Source: Nitrospinota bacterium
Lineage (GTDB): Bacteria > JAUXIQ01
Length of the DNA: 7,249 nt
Direction of reading: 5' to 3'
NCBI GenBank assembly: GCA_030620925.1
Contig: JAUXIQ010000092.1
Coordinates: 1-7,249 of the forward strand
Below are positions 1-6,523 of the stretch, piece after piece. Position numbers and translations under genes: made by a program. Numbering within the stretch: the stretch's first letter is position 1; each line of letters opens with the position of its first letter. The notes beneath the pieces were generated by a model. That model was given only the letters and a program-made list of their open reading frames with translations, made no database searches and was not told where the DNA came from.

Positions 1-3
1 AAA

Positions 4-594
4 GTGTCCGCGAAAGATAACATCCGTCAGAAAATGCTCGCCTTGCGCAACTCTCAAGGAAAAGTTGAAACAGAAAGTAACAGCCGTAAAATCAAGGTCT
101 GGCTTTTCAGCCTGGAAGTTTTTTCCAGCGCCGGAACGGTCTCCTTTTACCTCTCCACGGAAACCGAAGTGCAAACAGATGAGATGGTGAAAGAGACCCT
201 GGCTATAGGCAAGAAAGTAGTGGTTCCATATATAGTCGCCAGGGATGGTATTATGTCTTTCTCGGAATTGACGGACCCGGATGCGGAGCTGGTCCCCGGG
301 CCTTATACCATCCGCCAACCCCGGAAGAAGTATTTGAGGCCGACACCGCTGGACAGAGTTGAACTTGTAATCGTGCCCGGATTGGCGTTCGATACCCGCG
401 GCCATCGCCTGGGTTTCGGCAAAGGCTTTTACGATAAGATGCTGGCACAAAAGAAAGAAGGCACCTCCTGCGTGGGGCTCGCCTTCCGGTTTCAGGTTAT
501 GGACAATTTACCTGCTTTCAGTCACGACGTACCGATGGATTTCATCATCACCGAACAGGGAATAATCAGGATAGGGGAAAAGGGAACCGAATAA
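4..594 (+). CDS. ygfA: 5-formyltetrahydrofolate cyclo-ligase (5,10-methenyl-THF synthetase)
   Basis: This cytoplasmic enzyme uses ATP to convert 5-formyl-THF to 5,10-methenyl-THF, returning a dead-end folate to the one-carbon pool. The 196-aa length fits the family. The N-terminal helix has the usual basic pattern (KDNIRQKMLALR, residues 4-15). The family signature lies at residues 124-147: VPGLAFD, then RGHRLGFGKGFYDKML, equivalent to the usual PGxAFDxxGxRLGxGxGYYD that binds ATP phosphates and substrate. The start is GTG at position 4. Only three bases precede it, so its ribosome site cannot be seen and a start beyond the window edge cannot be excluded. The next in-frame ATG (34) would delete the conserved helix. 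RNase Y follows after 146 nt on the same strand. Identification is firm; the exact 5' end is not. Confidence 0.93.
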   Translation: MSAKDNIRQKMLALRNSQGKVETESNSRKIKVWLFSLEVFSSAGTVSFYLSTETEVQTDEMVKETLAIGKKVVVPYIVARDGIMSFSELTDPDAELVPGPYTIRQPRKKYLRPTPLDRVELVIVPGLAFDTRGHRLGFGKGFYDKMLAQKKEGTSCVGLAFRFQVMDNLPAFSHDVPMDFIITEQGIIRIGEKGTE

Positions 595-740
595 ATATTC
601 TAGCTCTGTGGATTGAGACAACTGATCGTAAACACTTTCAGAAGCCCAGCACATTCGAAACGGCTGGTTATTCGCTCTAAACCGAAGGATAGAGGCTGAA
701 GAATAGGGGCAGGGATGGAGCGTGAATAGGAGAATATGAA
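595..740. other. Intergenic gap between folate cyclo-ligase and RNase Y
   Basis: This 146-nt stretch holds no ORF of useful length: an ATG at 715 stops after four codons. I looked for a promoter for the RNase Y gene. TTGAGA at 613-618 resembles a -35 box, but nothing resembling a -10 box lies 16-18 nt downstream. TCTAAA at 676-681 could be a -10, but its upstream partner is poor. No hairpin followed by a T-run was seen. The gap is long enough to carry a promoter or leader for the RNase Y/YmdB pair, but I cannot place one. Confidence 0.4.
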
Positions 741-743
741 GTG
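728..743 (+). promoter_or_regulatory. Ribosome binding site deciding the GTG start of RNase Y
   Basis: AGGAG at 728-732 sits 8 nt before the GTG at 741. This is ideal spacing and supports GTG as the start. The ATG at 736-738 lies closer to the Shine-Dalgarno and is out of frame with the gene. Confidence 0.75.
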
Positions 744-2327
744 GACGTACAGCTTGTGCAACTTTTACTGAATTTAAAGGGAATAGCTATTTACGCTATA
801 CCGTTCGTGGTGGGAATTCTAATAGGAGTCGTGCTGCGGAAAAAATTAACAGAGAGGAAGATAGCCTCCGCTGAAGAACAGGCCGCGAGTATAATCACCC
901 TGGCCGAAAAGGAAGCGCAGGCCAAAAAGAAAGAAACCATCCTGGAAGCAAAAGACGCACTGTACAAAGAAAAAGCCGATGTGGAGAAGGAACTCAAGGA
1001 AAAACGGACAGAGCTCAATAAGACGGAGCGTCGAGTAGTCGTCAGAGAAGAGAACCTCGATAAAAAGTCCGACCTCCTCGATCAGCGGGAAAAAGAAATT
1101 GCCAGAAAAGAGGAAAAAGCTTCCCAACGCCAAAATCAGTTGCTGGAACTCGAGAACAGGTACAACGAGCTTCTGGGCAAGGAAATGGAACGTCTGGAAA
1201 GGATAGCCCAGATGACCGTAACGGAAGCTAAAGAGGAACTGATGACACGCCTGGAATCCGAAGCCAAAGCCGAAGCCAGCAGCCGCCTGAAAAGAATAGA
1301 AGAAGAAATCAAGGAAAGCGCCCAACACAAAGCTCAGGAAATTATAAGCAGCGCCATCCAGAAATGCTCATCGGAGCACGTGGCCGAAACAACAGTTTCA
1401 GTCGTCGACCTGCCCAACGACGAGATGAAAGGGCGCATAATCGGACGCGAAGGAAGAAACATAAGGGCCCTGGAGATCGCCACCGGGGTAGACCTCATCA
1501 TCGACGACACCCCCGAAGCCATAATCCTTTCAGCCTATGATCCCTTCAAGAGGGAAGTAGCGCGCCGCGCACTGGAGAAGTTAATGTCTGACGGCAGGAT
1601 ACACCCCGGCCGCATCGAAGACGTGGTGAACAAAGTAAAAAAAGAGATGTCGACCATCGTTAAAGAAGAGGGTGAACAGGCCGCATTTGAGACCGGCGTG
1701 GAAGGCATGCATCCCGAACTGATCAAACTCCTGGGTAAATTAAAATTCCGCTCCAGCTATTCACAGAACGTCCTCTTTCATTCCAAGGAGGTGGCATACG
1801 TATGCGGAGCCATCGCAGCTGAACTGGGAGAGGATGCCCAGATGGCCAAACGGGCCGGTCTCCTTCACGATATAGGAAAGGCTGTGGACCACCAGACCGA
1901 AGGAAGCCACACCCAGATAGGCGTGGAACTCGCCAAACGTTACAACGAACCAAAAATAGTAGTCGATGCCATCGCTGCACACCATCAGGATGTAGAGGCC
2001 AACTCGGTAATAGATGTGCTGCTGCAGGCAGGGGATACCCTCTCAGCAGCAAGGCCCGGCGCCAGAAGAGAGATGCTGGAAACTTACATCAAGCGCCTTC
2101 AGAACCTGGAAAAGATTGCAGACTCCTTCAAAGGAGTGGAAAAGGCTTACGCCATTCAAGCAGGACGGGAGATAAGGGTTATAGTCGTCCCCGAGCAGGT
2201 AAAGGATCACGAAGTGGGTTACCTTGCCAAGGATATAGCCAAAAAGATTGAGGGAGAGCTGGCTTACCCCGGAGAGATAAAAGTAACCATCATCAGGGAG
2301 ACAAGGGCTGTGGAGTTCGCTAAATAA
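741..2327 (+). CDS. rny: Ribonuclease Y (membrane-anchored endoribonuclease)
   Basis: RNase Y initiates mRNA decay by endonucleolytic cleavage at the inner face of the membrane. The 528-aa product shows the complete family layout. A single N-terminal membrane helix (about residues 14-32) is followed by basic residues. A long charged coiled coil rich in Glu, Lys and Arg spans about 38-205. A KH RNA-binding domain carries the GxxG loop GREG at 235-238, and an HD metal-dependent phosphohydrolase domain has His347, the His376-Asp377 pair in LLHDIGK, and Asp432 before the family sequence [10 protein letters not shown]. The C-terminal region is intact and ends in TAA. The GTG start is supported by a well-placed AGGAG. 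The YmdB-type phosphodiesterase gene follows after 18 nt and is probably cotranscribed, as in many bacteria. No frameshift or missing catalytic residue is seen. Confidence 0.98.
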   Translation: MDVQLVQLLLNLKGIAIYAIPFVVGILIGVVLRKKLTERKIASAEEQAASIITLAEKEAQAKKKETILEAKDALYKEKADVEKELKEKRTELNKTERRVVVREENLDKKSDLLDQREKEIARKEEKASQRQNQLLELENRYNELLGKEMERLERIAQMTVTEAKEELMTRLESEAKAEASSRLKRIEEEIKESAQHKAQEIISSAIQKCSSEHVAETTVSVVDLPNDEMKGRIIGREGRNIRALEIATGVDLIIDDTPEAIILSAYDPFKREVARRALEKLMSDGRIHPGRIEDVVNKVKKEMSTIVKEEGEQAAFETGVEGMHPELIKLLGKLKFRSSYSQNVLFHSKEVAYVCGAIAAELGEDAQMAKRAGLLHDIGKAVDHQTEGSHTQIGVELAKRYNEPKIVVDAIAAHHQDVEANSVIDVLLQAGDTLSAARPGARREMLETYIKRLQNLEKIADSFKGVEKAYAIQAGREIRVIVVPEQVKDHEVGYLAKDIAKKIEGELAYPGEIKVTIIRETRAVEFAK

Positions 2328-2331
2328 TCCG

Positions 2332-2348
2332 AAAGGGAAAAAGCTTTG
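2332..2348 (+). promoter_or_regulatory. Ribosome binding site for the TTG start of ymdB
   Basis: AAAGGG at 2332-2337 lies 8 nt before TTG 2346-2348. The TTG is the only initiator that places Asp8 correctly relative to the family's N-terminus, so a rare start codon is preferred here. Confidence 0.6.
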
Positions 2349-3125
2349 CGAATCCTGTTCATAGGGGACATAATTGGAAAGAAGGGCAGACGCACCGTCA
2401 AAGAAGTTATATATAAAGTCATAGAAGAACACCATGTGGATTTATGCCTGGCCAACGGGGAAAATGCAGCGGGAGGTTTCGGCATTACCCCCGACATCGC
2501 AGAAGAGCTATTCGATCAGCCCATAGATGTCCTCACCTCTGGAAACCACATCTGGGACCGCAAGGAGATTATAGACTATATCGAGAAAGAAAAATGTCTC
2601 CTCAGGCCCGCCAACTACCCTCAGGAAGCACCGGGAAGAGGCTCGATAATCTTCACCACCACCAACGGTTTGAAAGTGGGCATACTGAACCTGGAAGGGA
2701 GGGTATTCGTCAGCAACATCGAATGTCCTTTCAAAACGGCCACCAGGGAAATCACCGCCCTTAAAAAGCAGACCCCCATAATAATCGTGGATTTACACGC
2801 CGAAGCCACCTCTGAAAAAATGGCCATGGGCTGGTTCCTGGACGGGAAAGTCAGCGCCGTTGTGGGAACGCATACCCATGTGCAGACTGCGGACGAAAGA
2901 ATTCTCCCGGGAGGCACGGCTTATATAACCGACGTGGGCATGACCGGACCCCGAGATTCGGTGATAGGTATTAAAAAGGAACAGGTGCTGGAAAGATTCC
3001 TGACCAACGTGCCCCAAAGGTTCGAATGCGCCGGCGGACAGGGCATGTTCTGCGCCGTAATAATCGACGTAAACGAAAACACCGGCCTCGCCAATACCAT
3101 CGAACGCCTCAACCTGCTTCCCTGA
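2346..3125 (+). CDS. ymdB: YmdB-type metallophosphoesterase (TIGR00282 family)
   Basis: This is a dinuclear-metal phosphodiesterase. Characterised relatives, such as Bacillus YmdB, hydrolyse 2',3'- or 3',5'-cyclic nucleotides and influence biofilm and sporulation decisions. The physiological substrate here is unknown. The 259-aa length is typical. Expected metal and active-site residues are all present: Asp8 in FIGDIIG, the NGEN motif at 37-40, GNH at 66-68, His151 in VDLHAEATSEK, and His176/His178 in GTHTHVQT. These are followed by the family block DVGMTGP. The start is TTG at 2346, giving MRILFIGD with the catalytic Asp at its normal distance from the N-terminus. An AAAGGG at 2332-2337 lies 8 nt upstream. 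The gene is 18 nt behind RNase Y with no terminator between, so it is most likely in the same transcript. Confidence 0.95.
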   Translation: MRILFIGDIIGKKGRRTVKEVIYKVIEEHHVDLCLANGENAAGGFGITPDIAEELFDQPIDVLTSGNHIWDRKEIIDYIEKEKCLLRPANYPQEAPGRGSIIFTTTNGLKVGILNLEGRVFVSNIECPFKTATREITALKKQTPIIIVDLHAEATSEKMAMGWFLDGKVSAVVGTHTHVQTADERILPGGTAYITDVGMTGPRDSVIGIKKEQVLERFLTNVPQRFECAGGQGMFCAVIIDVNENTGLANTIERLNLLP

Positions 3126-3332
3126 ACCGCGGCACACAGAACGCCTGCCGATTCACGCCACAGTCCGCTGAGTCTGAATCTCAAACAATAGAGTGGACAA
3201 TACCATGCAAAAGGTGGTAGAAAACTGGAGACGTAATATTTTGTAACCAGTACATATATGATGGTATTTGTATTATATCCTTGGAATAGACTGCAAGAGC
3301 ATTAACTCAAAAAAAATAGTCATCTCAGGGGA
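3126..3332. other. Intergenic region upstream of the metal permease, with AT-rich dyad
   Basis: These 207 nt hold no convincing gene. The right half turns AT-rich (about 3235-3320), as expected for a promoter zone before the permease gene. TTGTAA at 3241-3246 and TATTAT at 3271-3276 look like promoter boxes but are 24 nt apart, so no standard pair is formed. ATATGAT (3256-3262) and ATTATAT (3272-3278) form an imperfect inverted repeat (6 of 7 positions) around a 9-nt spacer, which could be an operator. No T-run terminator was found behind the phosphoesterase gene. Confidence 0.35.
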
Positions 3333-4040
3333 ATGATGGACCCGAAAATTGTCACCATGATGGCCCTCGGTTTTCTGCTGGGCATAGAGCACGCCTTCGA
3401 CGCCGACCACGTGGTGGCCGTATCCACCCTTGTTACCAAGAATCGCAATCTTAAAAAATCTTCCTTCCTGGGCATATTCTGGGGCATCGGCCACACCACA
3501 ACCCTGTTGGCCGTGGGTCTGGCCATACTGACCTTAAAACTCACCATCCCCAGCAAATTAGCGCTTTCCATGGAGTTCGTGGTGGGCGCAATGCTCGTCT
3601 TGCTGGGCGTCATGGTGCTTAAAGACGTCATCATCAAACGGATTCACATACATTCCCATTCACACGGCAAAGGGTCGCACCTCCACCTCCACGCTCACCA
3701 GGAAGAGAAAACCCACGCTCATCAACATCTCATCAAACCGGAATTCAGGTCCCTCCTGGTGGGAATGGTTCATGGGCTGGCGGGGAGCGCGGTTTTGATC
3801 CTTCTGGTGTTGACCGCCGCGCCTTCAATTTCCAGCGGCTTGTTCTACATCCTTACTTTCGGCATAGGCTCCATAACCGGAATGATGTTGATCAGCACCC
3901 TCATCAGCCTCCCCTTTATAGTAACCGCAAAGAAATTCGAAAACCTGAACGAGAAGATCAGAACCGGCGCCGGCCTGGTAAGCGTTGGATTGGGCATAGT
4001 CATCATGCTGGATATCGGCATCGGGAAAGGGCTTTTCTAG
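3333..4040 (+). CDS. Nickel/cobalt-type permease, NicO/UreH-like, with His-rich loop
   Basis: This is a probable cytoplasmic-membrane transporter for Ni2+, Co2+ or a related metal. The 235-aa product has about six hydrophobic segments (roughly 8-30, 45-70, 78-101, 140-163, 168-195 and 208-232). The first carries HAFDADH (20-26), matching the HX4DH signature that NiCoT-class permeases use for metal selection. A second conserved-type block is GxGHTTTLL (51-59), and a third is MVHGLAGSAVL after the loop. Between segments 3 and 4, residues 105-132 contain 11 histidines in 28 residues, a likely metal-binding loop. Start choice is uncertain. Two adjacent ATGs (3333 and 3336) follow AGGGG at 3327-3331; the second has the better, still short, spacing. 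An in-frame stop at 3303 excludes a longer form. Metal specificity and direction (uptake or efflux) cannot be read from the sequence; no urease or hydrogenase gene is nearby. Confidence 0.85.
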   Translation: MMDPKIVTMMALGFLLGIEHAFDADHVVAVSTLVTKNRNLKKSSFLGIFWGIGHTTTLLAVGLAILTLKLTIPSKLALSMEFVVGAMLVLLGVMVLKDVIIKRIHIHSHSHGKGSHLHLHAHQEEKTHAHQHLIKPEFRSLLVGMVHGLAGSAVLILLVLTAAPSISSGLFYILTFGIGSITGMMLISTLISLPFIVTAKKFENLNEKIRTGAGLVSVGLGIVIMLDIGIGKGLF

Positions 4041-4116
4041 CCGCCCGCCGTTTGGGGTAAGCCGCCCTGTAAGTCCAATACTCCGTTAAAACTTTTGCAT
4101 AAGGCGATATCGCACC

Positions 4117-5187
4117 ATGCCATCGAAAAAGACTGTCAGCGATGATAAACGAGTGCTGGCAATGGATATCGGCTCCGGCACTCAGGACGTCCTCTTATAC
4201 GACCCGGAGATTCCCATTGAAAACTGTGTGAAGATGGTGCTCCCCTCCCAGACCACCATCGTGGGAAGACGCATAGACGAGCTCACCGGGAAGGGAAAAC
4301 CCATATTCCTCACCGGAAACCTCATGGGGGGCGGGCCGTGCTCCGGCGCCATAAAGAACCACCTCAAAGCGGGGCTCACAGTCCATGCCACGGAGCTGGC
4401 CGCCAAAACCCTCAATGACAACCTCGATGAGGTGCGGGAAAAGGGCGTGGTCATCACCGAAAAAGCCCCTTCCGGGGCGGTGGAAGTGGAAATGAAGGAC
4501 GTGGACCTGGATGCCATGCGTTCCGCGCTGGCGCAGTTCCACGTAGAGCTGCCTTCGCGGTTTGCGGTGGCTGTGCAGGATCACGGCCATTCCCCCGTTA
4601 TGAGCAACCGTAAGTTCCGCTTCCAGCACTGGAGAAACTTTCTGGAAGAGGGCGGGTTAATAAAAGAACTCGTCTATTCCGACATCCCACCCTACATGAC
4701 CAGAATGCTGGCCGTTCAGCGAGACCTGCCCGGCTCCATGCTCATGGACACCGGCAGCGCCGCCATCTGGGGCGCATTCAGCGATCCCGCCGTCGAATCC
4801 AGAAGAGACCAGGGTATTCTCATATTGAACGTGGGGAACCAGCACACCGTCGGCGTCCTGGTGAAGAACGAACACATCCTCGGCCTGTTCGAACACCACA
4901 CCCGCATCCTCGATCCCTCCAGCCTGAAAGACTTTGTGGAAAGGCTCAGGGCAGCTGCCCTCACCGACGAGGAGGTCTTCGGCAGCGGCGGGCACGGAGC
5001 CCATATAACCCCTCGCTACTCTGAGCAGGAGCCCTACCCTTTCGTGGCCGTGACCGGCCCCCGGAGAGGTATGGCCGCAGAACTGGGCTACTACTTCGCC
5101 GTACCCAACGGGGATATGATGCTGGTGGGTTGTTTCGGCCTGGTCAACGCTCTGTTGAGCACAGAAAAGCTCAACGGAGGCAATTAG
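4117..5187 (+). CDS. DUF1786 family protein, possible actin/hexokinase-fold ATPase
   Basis: The 356-aa product matches what I know of DUF1786, a family of unknown function often labelled pyruvate-formate-lyase activating-enzyme-like. That label is not supported here. Its three cysteines (37, 75, 339) do not form the CX3CX2C cluster motif of radical-SAM activases. Several glycine-rich elements resemble phosphate loops of the ASKHA fold: MDIGSGTQDVLLYD (16-29), LMDTGSAAIWGAF (209-221) and ILNVGNQHTVGVLV (236-249). Other conserved-looking blocks are GNLMGGGPCSGAIKNH near 67-82 and VTGPRRG (312-318). There is no signal peptide or membrane segment, so it is probably cytoplasmic. The ATG start at 4117 has only a weak upstream AAGG; GTG 4153 or ATG 4162 are possible but sit next to the first glycine loop. 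It follows the metal permease by 76 nt on the same strand, so a joint role is possible but unproven. Confidence 0.82.
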   Translation: MPSKKTVSDDKRVLAMDIGSGTQDVLLYDPEIPIENCVKMVLPSQTTIVGRRIDELTGKGKPIFLTGNLMGGGPCSGAIKNHLKAGLTVHATELAAKTLNDNLDEVREKGVVITEKAPSGAVEVEMKDVDLDAMRSALAQFHVELPSRFAVAVQDHGHSPVMSNRKFRFQHWRNFLEEGGLIKELVYSDIPPYMTRMLAVQRDLPGSMLMDTGSAAIWGAFSDPAVESRRDQGILILNVGNQHTVGVLVKNEHILGLFEHHTRILDPSSLKDFVERLRAAALTDEEVFGSGGHGAHITPRYSEQEPYPFVAVTGPRRGMAAELGYYFAVPNGDMMLVGCFGLVNALLSTEKLNGGN

Positions 5188-5232
5188 AGGCAACAGCGCG
5201 TTCCGAGGGACAAAATATCTTCCGAGGATTGT

Positions 5233-5249
5233 GCGGGGGTAAAACCCGC
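5233..5249. terminator. Possible weak hairpin between convergent genes
   Basis: GCGGG (5233-5237) can pair with CCCGC (5245-5249) around a 7-nt loop, in the 76-nt gap between the converging DUF1786 and SDR genes. The position suits a bidirectional terminator. However, neither strand has a T-run after the stem, so it is not a canonical intrinsic terminator. Confidence 0.25.
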
Positions 5250-5263
5250 CCTATTCGTGGAAG

Positions 5264-6169
5264 TTAATAGTAAATAGGGTTCAGCTTGAGGTTTTTGCCC
5301 ATGCCCAGCGTGGTATTGAAAAGCTCGTTTATTCTTTCCGTGCTCAAGGGAGAATCCGAATAAAAGTAGCGTTCGGGGCCGGGCTGGGCCCAGATGGTTA
5401 TCTTACCGCCCCCGATGCCCACCACCTGGCCCGTTATATCCGCTGCCTGGTCGCTGGCCAGGAAGAGCACAGCGGGCGCTATCTCCGAGGGTTCACTGAA
5501 GACGTTGATTACGTTTTTTGAGATGGGCTTGCCCGACTTCTGGCTGCTTTCGGCGCTGGCCTGCACATCCTTGGCCATGCGTGTCAGCGCCAGAGGAGCG
5601 ATGGCGTTGCAGGTAACGCCGTAGCGGTCCATATCCCTGGCCACGGCGTAAGTTAACCCGATAATGCCCGCCTTGGCTGCGCTGTAGTTGGCGCACCCCG
5701 TCTCACCCCGGGAAGCGTCGGAGGCCACGTTGATTATACGCCCGCTCTTTTGCTGTCGCATGTATATGGTGGCGAACTTGGTGCAGGCGAAGTGGCCTTT
5801 GAGGTGCACGGCGAGAACTACATCCCACTCCTCTTCGGTCATGTTGAAGATCATCCGGTCCCTAACTATACCGGCGTTGTTCACCAGGATGTCTATCTTT
5901 TTATAATTATCCATGGCGGTTTGGATAATCCTCTCCGCACCCTGCATGGCAGCCACCGAATCGTAATTGGCCACCGCCTCACCCCCCGCCTTCTTTATCT
6001 CCTCAACCACCTGGTCGGCGGGCTCCTTCGCTTCCCCCTCGCCGGAGACGGCCCCGCCCAAATCGTTCACCACCACTCTGGCCCCGGCCTCGGCCATCAG
6101 CAAGGCCACCGCCCTGCCGATGCCCCTTCCGGCCCCGGTCACCACCGCCACTTTTCCCTTTAGCTCCAT
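5264..6169 (-). CDS. MFE-2-like short-chain dehydrogenase, probable (3R)-hydroxyacyl-CoA dehydrogenase
   Basis: This is a cytoplasmic NAD-dependent SDR that probably oxidises or reduces a 3-hydroxyacyl-CoA or similar alcohol. It resembles the dehydrogenase domain of multifunctional enzyme type 2 (HSD17B4). Numbered from the chosen Met, the cofactor loop TGAGRGIG is at 11-18. VNDLGG (34-39) has Asp36 after strand 2, favouring NAD. A longer acidic insert leads to EIKKAGGEAVANYDSV, as in MFE-2, and NNAG is at 97-100. The VHLKG segment has His122 where most SDRs have the tetrad Asn, also an MFE-2 trait. The catalytic pair is Tyr162 and Lys166 (YSAAK), with Ser150 as likely third residue. A C-terminal tail of about 45 residues follows GQVVGIGGG. 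ATG 6169 is preferred because AGGGG (6179-6183) lies 9 nt upstream. ATG 6178 directly abuts that site and would add three residues. The true substrate is not determined. Confidence 0.88.
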   Translation of the reverse strand: MELKGKVAVVTGAGRGIGRAVALLMAEAGARVVVNDLGGAVSGEGEAKEPADQVVEEIKKAGGEAVANYDSVAAMQGAERIIQTAMDNYKKIDILVNNAGIVRDRMIFNMTEEEWDVVLAVHLKGHFACTKFATIYMRQQKSGRIINVASDASRGETGCANYSAAKAGIIGLTYAVARDMDRYGVTCNAIAPLALTRMAKDVQASAESSQKSGKPISKNVINVFSEPSEIAPAVLFLASDQAADITGQVVGIGGGKITIWAQPGPERYFYSDSPLSTERINELFNTTLGMGKNLKLNPIYY

Positions 6170-6183
6170 TTCATTCATCCCCT
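6167..6183 (-). promoter_or_regulatory. Ribosome binding site choosing between two ATGs
   Basis: On the - strand AGGGG (6183-6179) touches the first ATG (6178) with no spacer but is 9 nt from the second in-frame ATG (6169). Normal Shine-Dalgarno spacing therefore favours the shorter protein, which also starts just before the SDR core. Confidence 0.6.
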
Positions 6184-6338
6184 ATCACAAAAATTGTATA
6201 CCGCCGGTCGCGACCGTATAAGTAAGAGCACGGCACGCCTTGCTCCCGCATGATTACGTCCGGAAGGCACCCTTCCAGGATAGTAGGAGCGGCATCTCGC
6301 CGTGACCATTTCCCCAGGGCAGGTTAACTCTCCCTCCG
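6170..6338 (-). other. Dyad-rich 5' leader upstream of the MFE-2-like SDR
   Basis: If the promoter at 6345-6373 is used, the transcript would begin near 6338 and carry a leader of about 169 nt. It contains four small inverted repeats in a row: GCGGC/GCCGT (6289-6303, 5-nt loop, one G-T pair), GGAAGG/CCTTCC (6262-6276, 3-nt loop), GAGCA/TGCTC (6226-6245, 10-nt spacer) and the 12-bp palindrome at 6205-6216. They may be an RNA leader structure, protein sites, or chance in GC-rich DNA. I recognise no known riboswitch class. The 62-codon ORF across this region has no supporting features. Confidence 0.35.
6205..6216. promoter_or_regulatory. Perfect 12-bp palindrome, candidate operator
   Basis: CGGTCGCGACCG is a perfect palindrome ending 36 nt upstream of the SDR start codon. 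Flanking TATA (6197-6200) and TATA (6217-6220) extend the symmetry if a 4-nt offset is allowed. A perfect dyad without a loop fits a dimeric repressor site, for instance TetR-like, better than an RNA hairpin. The adjacent TATACA on the - strand (6195-6200) could be a weak -10 box, but it has no good -35. No regulator gene is present in the window. Confidence 0.35.
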
Positions 6339-6344
6339 GCGGGC

Positions 6345-6373
6345 ATAATACAATATCAGCCACACTCTGGCAA
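6345..6373 (-). promoter_or_regulatory. Sigma70-like promoter for the MFE-2-like SDR
   Basis: Read on the - strand, TTGCCA (6373-6368) and TATTAT (6350-6345) are separated by exactly 17 nt. Each box matches the consensus at five of six positions. It is correctly oriented toward the SDR gene, with a predicted transcription start near 6338. This is the best promoter match in the window. Confidence 0.6.
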
Positions 6374-6430
6374 CACCATTGATGCCGCCCCTGTTCATTC
6401 CGTGCGATGCGGAAAAAATTATCAGGTAAT

Positions 6431-6466
6431 AAAAGATTAATTTTTCATTATAACCCGTAATCTTTT
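6431..6466. repeat. 9-bp inverted repeat in the divergent intergenic region
   Basis: AAAAGATTA (6431-6439) and TAATCTTTT (6458-6466) are exact reverse complements with an 18-nt spacer, lying in the most AT-rich part of the window. It is placed between the two divergent SDR genes and overlaps the -10 box and spacer of a leftward promoter-like element. This fits an operator half-site pair or a DNA-bending site. The AT-rich composition raises the chance of coincidence. Confidence 0.45.
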
Positions 6467-6475
6467 CCCTTTTAA
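6447..6475 (-). promoter_or_regulatory. Second leftward promoter-like element with perfect -10
   Basis: On the - strand TTAAAA (6475-6470, four of six matches) is followed after 17 nt by a perfect TATAAT (6452-6447). It would drive the same SDR from about 100 nt further upstream. Since the region is AT-rich, such matches arise easily. I found no comparably good promoter on the + strand for the rightward SDR gene. Confidence 0.4.
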
Positions 6476-6523
6476 TGGGCGATAAACAAGATGCGGACTA
6501 ACGCCGCAACGCGTGGCGTCCAA

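Noticed and set aside
846-1328. 160-codon ORF on the - strand opposite RNase Y
   Set aside because: It mirrors the low-complexity Glu/Lys codons of the RNase Y coiled coil, giving a Phe/Leu-rich translation with no recognisable domain.
3026-3220. 64-codon + strand ORF running past the end of the YmdB gene
   Set aside because: Mostly an alternative frame of the YmdB gene, with an Arg-rich translation and no ribosome site noticed.
4657-5193. 178-codon ORF on the - strand opposite DUF1786
   Set aside because: It is antisense to a well-supported gene, without a family signature; the translation looks like a shadow of GC-rich codons.
5233-5249. Strong intrinsic terminator between convergent genes
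   Set aside because: The stem is only 5 bp and there is no T-run on either strand, so it is kept only as a weak hairpin.
5750-6163. 137-codon + strand ORF opposite the MFE-2-like SDR
   Set aside because: Antisense shadow of a gene with clear SDR motifs.
6175-6363. 62-codon ORF on the - strand upstream of and overlapping the MFE-2-like SDR start
   Set aside because: It would start inside the predicted promoter, upstream of the expected transcript start, and its translation shows no domain.
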